Assembly (NCBI GenBank): GCA_021786695.1
Contig: JAJYMT010000018.1
Location: forward strand, 1-18,286
DNA length: 18,286 nt
Source of the DNA: a bacterium
Lineage (GTDB): Bacteria; Patescibacteriota; Patescibacteriia; Patescibacteriales; GWE2-39-37
Reading direction: 5' to 3'
Positions 14,546 through 18,286 of this stretch are shown one piece after another; position 1 is the first letter of the stretch, and each line of letters starts with the position of its first letter. The notes under the pieces are model-generated. The model was not told the origin of the DNA. It did not search any database and was given only the letters and a program-made list of their open reading frames with translations. Both the position numbers and the translations under genes were made by a program.

Positions 14546-15265
14546 ATGCTGATCTCGTCTCAATTAGTTCAGTTCGGCTTGAACGAAAAAGAGGCCAGGG
14601 TGTATCTGGCTGTTTTGGCTTTAGGCGGAGGGAGCGTTAAAGAAATCGCGGCCGCCGCTTCTCTGCACCGCGTCAGCTCCTACGATATATTGGAGACGCT
14701 CAAAACCAAAGGTTTTGTTTCCGATTCAAAAAAAGGAGCCAGACGCCTGGTGCTGCCGGCCGAACCGGAAGAATTGCTCGAAATGCTGCGGGGTAAAGAA
14801 CGGGCCTTCGTTCAAATTCTGCCGGAATTAAATGCCATCCGCGCCAAAGAAAGCGGCCGGCCGCGGGCCAGCTACTTCGAAGGGGACGAACAGATTCTCG
14901 CCTGTCTGACCGCAATCCTTAAGCGGCCGGCCGCGGGCCAAGAAATTTTGATCCAAGGGCCGCTTGAATATCTGTCAGTCCTGTTCGGCCAAAAATTAAA
15001 GACCGTTCTGTCAGCCGCCGCTCGAAACGCGCGAATCAAAATTTTTCAACCGAAACAGTCCGCAGTACCGCCTGAATTACTTTTAACCGGCGGCGTTGAA
15101 ATCAAGACCTTTGCCGACGGCGCCCCCTCGAACCATCTCGATCTGATTGCCGGCGGACGGCTGCTTTCCATCTCGACCGATAAACACACCGCGCTCTTGA
15201 TCGAGGACCGGGGAGAGGCCGAAAACAGAATTTATCTGTTCAATTCACTTTGGAATAGTTTATGA
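14546..15265 (+). CDS. TrmB-family transcriptional regulator
   Basis: The 239-residue protein begins with a winged helix-turn-helix at about residues 5-78 (LVQFGLNEKEARVYLAVLALGGGSVKEIAAAASLHRVSSYDILETLKTKGFV), the classic TrmB pattern. A short helix follows (82-102), then a C-terminal domain of about 135 residues (from RASYFEGDEQI) of the PLD-like/effector type found in TrmB proteins. TrmB factors are best known in archaea and also occur in CPR bacteria. Two matching inverted repeats upstream, one covering the predicted start site, suggest autoregulation. A perfect 20-bp direct repeat lies inside the gene at 14851-14870 and 14921-14940, read in different frames. The gene downstream, across a 142-base gap, encodes a secreted protein and may be a target. 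Confidence 0.87.
   Translation: MLISSQLVQFGLNEKEARVYLAVLALGGGSVKEIAAAASLHRVSSYDILETLKTKGFVSDSKKGARRLVLPAEPEELLEMLRGKERAFVQILPELNAIRAKESGRPRASYFEGDEQILACLTAILKRPAAGQEILIQGPLEYLSVLFGQKLKTVLSAAARNARIKIFQPKQSAVPPELLLTGGVEIKTFADGAPSNHLDLIAGGRLLSISTDKHTALLIEDRGEAENRIYLFNSLWNSL
14851..14940. repeat. Perfect 20-bp direct repeat inside the TrmB-like gene
   Basis: Identical GC-only-core copies beginning AAGCGGCC and ending GGGCCA lie at 14851-14870 and 14921-14940, exactly 70 bases apart. Each contains the palindrome GGCCGGCC. The copies are translated in different frames (SGRPRAS and LKRPAAGQ), so the identity is at DNA rather than protein level. Recombination between them would delete 70 bases and shift the frame. 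Confidence 0.85.
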
Positions 15266-15361
15266 AATCATTTCAACGACAATTAATTTATATATCGGGG
15301 TTTAGGCCCCAACAACCGGAGCCGGCGCGGACACCAGCCCGCCGGGCGGGTCGATCTTCGG

Positions 15362-15390
15362 TTGAATATAAACGATTGTTTATATTTAAT
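15362..15390 (+). promoter_or_regulatory. Candidate promoter of the secreted-protein gene with internal palindrome
   Basis: TTGAAT (15362-15367), a 17-base spacer and TTTAAT (15385-15390, five of six matches), predicting a start near 15397. A 9-bp inverted repeat (AATATAAAC at 15365-15373, GTTTATATT at 15378-15386, 4-base loop) fills the spacer and could be an operator. Upstream, 15296-15360 is a GC-rich block with small hairpins (GGGG/CCCC at 15297-15310 and CCCGCC/GGCGGG near 15338-15350) but no T-run. Confidence 0.5.
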
Positions 15391-15407
15391 TAACGATTAC
15401 TTCTCCT

Positions 15408-16436
15408 ATGCGAAAAGGAAAACAACTGCTGGCGATCCTGGCGATGATTTCGCTCTTGGCGGTTTACGGCGCGGCGCCGGTCTCGAACGCCGCCTCGCTT
15501 GCCAACGCCAAGGACACCTTGAGCGATTCGGATTTGGGCGTGGCCGCTACCCACACGATCGTTTTTACCACCAACGTAGCGCTGGCGGTAAACGACTACT
15601 TCGAAGTGACCCTGCCCGCGCCGTTCGGCAACATCACGGTCGGAGCGATCACCTGCCCGGCCTCGTCGACCTCTTCCGCGCCGACCACCGAGACCGCCCG
15701 CTGCACCGCCACCGGTCCGATCGCCACCGGCTCGAAAACCATCCTCCTTACCGGCATCACTAATCCGGTGACGGCCGGCAGCCAGTCAATCAACGTTGCT
15801 TCCAGGCAAAATGGCGGCGCCTTGAATGAGGCAATCGATGTCGCGGTGGCGATCATCGACAATCTTGATGTTTCGGCCAGCGTTTCCTCCGCCCTGACTT
15901 TCGAGATCCGGCCGCTGGCAACCAGCACCAATATCAACGGCGCCAACACTACCCGGACGTCGGCTACCACCTCTCTGGCCTTCGGCACCCTGACGGTCGC
16001 CTCGACTTCGATCATGGGCCAGGAGTTGCGGGTGTCGACCAACGCCAAAAACGGCTACGTGGTGACGGTACAGCAGAATCAGAACCTGCTTTCCTCCGGC
16101 GGCGCCGACATCGACTCGTTCGTCGATGGCACCTCGACCGCGCCCCAGGCCTGGGCAGCCCCGAGCGGCCTTTTGGACGCTGAATGGACCTATGGCCACT
16201 TTGGCTTCACCTCGGATGACGGCACTCTGACCGCCGGCGACTACTTCGGTAACAACCTCTGGAAGGGCTTCGTCACCACGACTCCGGTGGAGGTGATGAT
16301 GCACACCGGCCCGTCCGACGGAAGCACCCAGGACAAAGGCATGGCCAAGGTCGGCTACCGCATCGAAATCACGGCCCTGCAGGAAACCGGCGATTATTCC
16401 AATATTCTCACCTACATCGCCACTCCGACCTACTAA
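15408..16436 (+). CDS. Secreted, probably surface-associated protein of unknown function
   Basis: The 342-residue protein begins with a clear signal peptide: charged MRKGKQ, hydrophobic core to about residue 22, and a likely cleavage after SNA at 28. The mature part is rich in Thr, Ser, Ala and Gly with beta-strand patterns. It has one Cys pair (C83, C99), a segment at 202-225 (IMGQELRVSTNAKNGYVVTVQ) and a C-terminus ending YRIEITALQETGDYSNILTYIATP plus two residues. I believe similar endings occur in other CPR exported proteins, but this is from memory. There is no C-terminal anchor or LPXTG motif, so attachment to the surface is unproved. A filament or cell-wall-associated role is possible. 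The ATG at 15408 has no Shine-Dalgarno sequence. Confidence 0.8.
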   Translation: MRKGKQLLAILAMISLLAVYGAAPVSNAASLANAKDTLSDSDLGVAATHTIVFTTNVALAVNDYFEVTLPAPFGNITVGAITCPASSTSSAPTTETARCTATGPIATGSKTILLTGITNPVTAGSQSINVASRQNGGALNEAIDVAVAIIDNLDVSASVSSALTFEIRPLATSTNINGANTTRTSATTSLAFGTLTVASTSIMGQELRVSTNAKNGYVVTVQQNQNLLSSGGADIDSFVDGTSTAPQAWAAPSGLLDAEWTYGHFGFTSDDGTLTAGDYFGNNLWKGFVTTTPVEVMMHTGPSDGSTQDKGMAKVGYRIEITALQETGDYSNILTYIATPTY

Positions 16437-16437
16437 G

Positions 16438-16568
16438 AAACATTTAGGTCCTGTCGCCGAGAAAAATTATAAACCAACCCGGGAAATATTTCTTCTGATC
16501 AGGGAATTTTTTGCCGTCGATAAAAGCGTCCGCAAAAAACGCCTCGGCGACAGGCGCCCTAAATGTTT
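16438..16568. repeat. Large imperfect inverted repeat (about 131 bp) in the 3' untranslated region
   Basis: The left arm (16438-16461) and right arm (16543-16568) pair over 23 positions in two blocks: AAACATTTAGG with CCTAAATGTTT, then CCTGTCGCCGAG with CTCGGCGACAGG. They are interrupted by T on one side and CGC on the other. The 81-base interior has smaller possible helices (AAAAATT 16462-16468 with AATTTTT 16505-16511; GCGT 16526-16529 with ACGC 16539-16542), giving a branched structure. It starts 2 bases after the stop codon of the secreted-protein gene. It may be a structured RNA element or a miniature mobile element; no flanking target duplication is evident. Confidence 0.75.
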
Positions 16569-16593
16569 GCGCCGTGCCTGAAAACCGAAAAAC

Positions 16594-16628
16594 AAAAAAC
16601 ACCTCCCAAACAACGGGAGGTGTTTTTT
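16594..16628. terminator. Bidirectional intrinsic terminator
   Basis: A perfect 14-bp stem (16594-16607 and 16615-16628) with loop AAACAAC. The arms carry an outer A6/T6 and an inner CACCTCCC/GGGAGGTG, so U-tails form in either direction. It sits between the convergent genes ending at 16436 and 16639. Confidence 0.92.
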
Positions 16629-16638
16629 AAAAAATTTC

Positions 16639-17346
16639 CTACAAAGAATTGTCTACGCCCTGATTGGTGTAATCATCACTTGTGGCGTAGATGCCGCAGG
16701 ATTTCCTGTCGGCGTAAAATTTAGCCCAAGCGGCTCGTTTGGCGACGCTGAAGGTCTTTACCGCCGAACGGACTGCCGAACGATAGGTCTCCCAGATGCT
16801 TTTAATTTCCGTGCGGCGCACTTTGCGATCGGAGAATTGCTGCCAGGCATTTACCAGCGCGCTCTTCCTTGCGCCCAACGCCGCTTGCGCCGCCGTGTTG
16901 TAGGCGGTCAGGCCGGTTATTATCGATGAATCTCTTGCCTCGACCGCCGTGGCGATACATTGCGTATCGAGATATTTTTTATTTATCGTGGTGGTGGCCC
17001 TTGCGGCAACCGGAACCGGCGATTTTGAAAAGCAATTTCCTCGATCCAGCCCGATATTGTTCGGATATTGGAAAATGTATCCTTCCGGGCAATCGCAATA
17101 ACCCGTACCGGCGGCGTAGTTGGCGCTGGTATGCAGTACCTGTCCGCTCGGGCAGGAACTCACTCCTGCGGGCGAACCGGTGTCGGTTGTCGATGGAACC
17201 TGCGCAAATACCGGATTAGCCGTAAATAGTATCTGCGCTCCGCCATAATTAAAGGCGGCCTGTGCGATGCCGACCACCAGTCCGAAACCGATGAAGCTGG
17301 CCATCACGGACAAAAAAAGATCATTGATGCTTGGTGCTTTGGTCAT
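16639..17346 (-). CDS. Secreted protein with Cys-containing head and Ala-rich helical C-terminus, unknown function
   Basis: This 235-residue protein has a long hydrophobic N-terminus (about 10-45) with a plausible signal-peptidase site after VFA at 48, so it is probably exported. The head (about 60-110) has four cysteines, C65, C84, C86 and C105, in CPSGQV, YCDCPEGY and NCF contexts. The C-terminal part (130-217) is an Ala/Arg/Lys-rich, strongly helical region (ARKSALVNAWQ, then RRTEIKSIWETYRSAVRSAVKTF) bracketed by C130 and C217, suggesting a helical hairpin closed by a disulfide. I recall similar Ala-rich domains in CPR hypothetical proteins but cannot name a family. The gene has a strong upstream promoter and a leader of about 185 nt containing a terminator. 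Confidence 0.78.
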   Translation of the reverse strand: MTKAPSINDLFLSVMASFIGFGLVVGIAQAAFNYGGAQILFTANPVFAQVPSTTDTGSPAGVSSCPSGQVLHTSANYAAGTGYCDCPEGYIFQYPNNIGLDRGNCFSKSPVPVAARATTTINKKYLDTQCIATAVEARDSSIITGLTAYNTAAQAALGARKSALVNAWQQFSDRKVRRTEIKSIWETYRSAVRSAVKTFSVAKRAAWAKFYADRKSCGIYATSDDYTNQGVDNSL

Positions 17347-17479
17347 AGTTTTTGTTTTTGTTATTTTTTCTGCCCCTTAAATAGGCAGACCAGATAGATG
17401 CCTGGATTTTTTACGCTAAAATTAGAGATAATTGTTTTTTGTCGGTTAATTTAGCCGGCAAATCGACCTTTTAGAGTTC

Positions 17480-17506
17480 AAAAAACAACCCTGTTCGGGG
17501 CTGTTT
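17480..17506 (-). terminator. Terminator-like hairpin in the leader of the secreted-protein gene (possible attenuator)
   Basis: Read on the minus strand, AAACAGCCC (17506-17498) pairs with GGGTTGTTT (17491-17483) through 9 bp including one G-U pair, around a 6-base loop, and ends in a six-T tract. The mismatch is G-U only in the minus-strand RNA, and the T-run is on that side, so it acts in the minus direction. It begins about 25 nt downstream of the predicted start at 17531 and lies about 135 nt upstream of the start codon. Confidence 0.6.
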
Positions 17507-17537
17507 ATATATAAATTATTTTTTATCTTATATTATA

Positions 17538-17566
17538 ATATTAGCATAAAATACCACAACTGTCAA
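17538..17566 (-). promoter_or_regulatory. Strong promoter of the minus-strand secreted-protein gene
   Basis: On the minus strand there is a perfect TTGACA (17566-17561), a 17-base spacer and TAATAT (17543-17538) preceded by TGC, an extended -10. The predicted start near 17531 gives a leader of about 185 nt to the ATG at 17346. It is back-to-back with the P-type ATPase promoter. Confidence 0.7.
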
Positions 17567-17569
17567 CGC

Positions 17570-17598
17570 TTTTCAAAAATACAAAAAATAAGTATAAT
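17570..17598 (+). promoter_or_regulatory. Promoter of the P-type ATPase gene
   Basis: TTTTCA (17570-17575, four of six matches), a 17-base spacer and a perfect TATAAT (17593-17598), predicting a start near 17605 and a leader of about 24 nt. Its -35 box is 3 bases from the -35 box of the divergent promoter, so the two may compete or be co-regulated. Confidence 0.6.
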
Positions 17599-17628
17599 AA
17601 AAACATAAAAGAATCATTCTGTCGCCTC

Positions 17629-18286
17629 ATGTTTATGCCCGAAGCAACGAAACAACCGGCAATTAATTTTTGGCTGACCATGCCGCTCGAAGAAATGTTT
17701 GAACGGCTGCAGTCGTCTCGCCAGGGCCTCTCTGACGCGCAAGCGATCGCCCGCTCGGAAAAATTCGGCCTGAACGAACTGGTCAAAAAAAAACGGACTT
17801 CGCCATTCATTAAATTCCTTTCCTACTTCAGGGATCCGCTGTCGCTGGTGCTGTTGTTCGCCGCGGCCATTTCCGGCCTGACCGGCGACGTAAAAAGCAC
17901 CGCAGTAATCATCTCCATGGTGATTTTAAGCGCCGCTCTGAATTTTTATCAGGAGCACAAATCGAACCGCGCGGCTGAAAAAATCGCCAAACGGCTGACG
18001 GTGCGTTCGAGCGTCTGGCGCGACGGCGAGGCCAAAGAAATACTTACCCGCTATCTGGTTCCCGGCGACCTGGTGGTGCTGGCGGCCGGCGACATCGTGC
18101 CGGGCGATTGTCGCCTGATCCAGAGCGATGACTTTTTCGTCAACGAATCGGCGCTGACCGGTGAAAGTTTTCCGGTCGAAAAACACACGGGCGGGGAAGG
18201 TGACAGGGGTCAGCTGATTTTTTCCGGCACCAACGTGGTTTCCGGCTCGGCTACCGGGCTGGTTTACGCCGCTGCGGCCACCACCG
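17629..18286 (+). CDS. P-type cation-transporting ATPase, MgtA-like, N-terminal part (cut by window end)
   Basis: The frame is open from the ATG at 17629 to the last base (219 codons visible). Residues 14-55 form a cation-ATPase N-terminal domain (FWLTMPLEEMFERLQSSRQGLSDAQAI, then FGLNEL). Two membrane helices follow at about 67-85 and 90-107, then NFYQEHKSNRAAEK. The actuator domain has VPGDLVVLAAGDIVPGDCRLI and the dephosphorylation motif TGES at 177-180 (SALTGESFPVEK). The phosphorylated Asp motif would lie beyond the window. The spacing and the QEHKS/SALTGESFPVEK/GTNVVSG wording resemble magnesium-importing P-type ATPases (P3B, MgtA) more than calcium pumps, but the diagnostic later helices are not visible. 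An ATG at 17635 is an alternative start; neither has a Shine-Dalgarno sequence. Confidence 0.85.
   Translation, partial: MFMPEATKQPAINFWLTMPLEEMFERLQSSRQGLSDAQAIARSEKFGLNELVKKKRTSPFIKFLSYFRDPLSLVLLFAAAISGLTGDVKSTAVIISMVILSAALNFYQEHKSNRAAEKIAKRLTVRSSVWRDGEAKEILTRYLVPGDLVVLAAGDIVPGDCRLIQSDDFFVNESALTGESFPVEKHTGGEGDRGQLIFSGTNVVSGSATGLVYAAAATT

Noticed and set aside
14542..14547. Second TATAAT just before the TrmB-like start codon
   Set aside because: It would place the transcription start inside the coding region and has no matching -35 box; the TATAAT at 14515-14520 fits much better.
15362..15763. Plus-strand frame of 133 codons starting at a TTG upstream of the secreted-protein gene
   Set aside because: It overlaps the signal peptide and N-terminal part of the 15408-16436 gene in another frame and gives an Arg/His-rich translation without features.
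17390..17405. CCAG/CTGG mini-hairpin in the divergent intergenic region
   Set aside because: Only a 4-bp stem with an 8-base loop, expected by chance in a region this size.
17347..17628. Known riboswitch upstream of the P-type ATPase
   Set aside because: The predicted ATPase leader is only about 24 nt, too short for a riboswitch, and I recognise no magnesium, manganese or NiCo riboswitch core in the region on either strand.
1..18286. CRISPR arrays, tRNA or rRNA genes, insertion sequences
   Set aside because: I saw no regularly spaced repeat arrays, cloverleaf sequences, rRNA-like segments or transposase motifs. The only repeats found are the short ones listed.
1..18286. UGA recoded as glycine, as in some CPR lineages
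   Set aside because: UGA ends the ABC ATPase, RND pump and TrmB-like genes at sensible positions, and no conserved domain continues through a UGA.

Overview
The window looks like a piece of a Patescibacteria / Candidate Phyla Radiation (CPR) genome, possibly from a Parcubacteria-like lineage. The signs are a TrmB-type regulator in a bacterial context, secreted proteins of a kind I associate with this group, almost no Shine-Dalgarno sequences, moderately GC-rich genes separated by very AT-rich intergenic regions, and UGA used as an ordinary stop. The phylum assignment is an inference from gene content; no rRNA or ribosomal protein gene is present to fix it.

Region 1 (1-5563, + strand) reads as one operon. 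It holds the 3' end of an ECF sigma factor, a small two-helix membrane protein in the usual anti-sigma position, a membrane-anchored DUF5666-like protein with a Met/Arg/Gly/Pro-rich linker, a MacA-like adaptor with a very long helical hairpin, a MacB-type ATPase, a MacB/FtsX-type permease, and a second DUF5666-like protein. A perfect hairpin at 5582-5613 closes it and can terminate the convergent operon too. Region 2 (5620-10866, - strand) is a two-gene RND efflux operon (adaptor, then pump) with no outer-membrane channel. Its promoter has a consensus -35 and an inverted repeat between the -35 and -10. Region 3 (10972-12865, - strand) has a membrane-anchored metallophosphoesterase downstream of an alternative sigma-70 factor. 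A terminator separates the two, and the phosphoesterase promoter overlaps it.

Region 4 (12931-14313, +) is an NRAMP-related transporter, apparently leaderless, with non-canonical metal-site motifs. Region 5 (14314-15265) is a TrmB-family regulator preceded by two matching operator-like inverted repeats. Region 6 (15266-16436) is a secreted protein behind a palindrome-containing promoter. Its 3' side carries a large inverted repeat of about 130 bp and a bidirectional terminator. Region 7 (16639-17346, -) is a cysteine-containing, Ala-rich secreted protein with a leader of about 185 nt that includes an intrinsic terminator. Region 8 (17629 to the window end, +) is the start of a P-type ATPase resembling MgtA-type magnesium importers.

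The common theme is the cell envelope: two efflux machines with similarly elongated adaptors, two candidate divalent cation importers, secreted proteins and two alternative sigma factors. All functions are inferred from sequence motifs read by eye. No database search was run.
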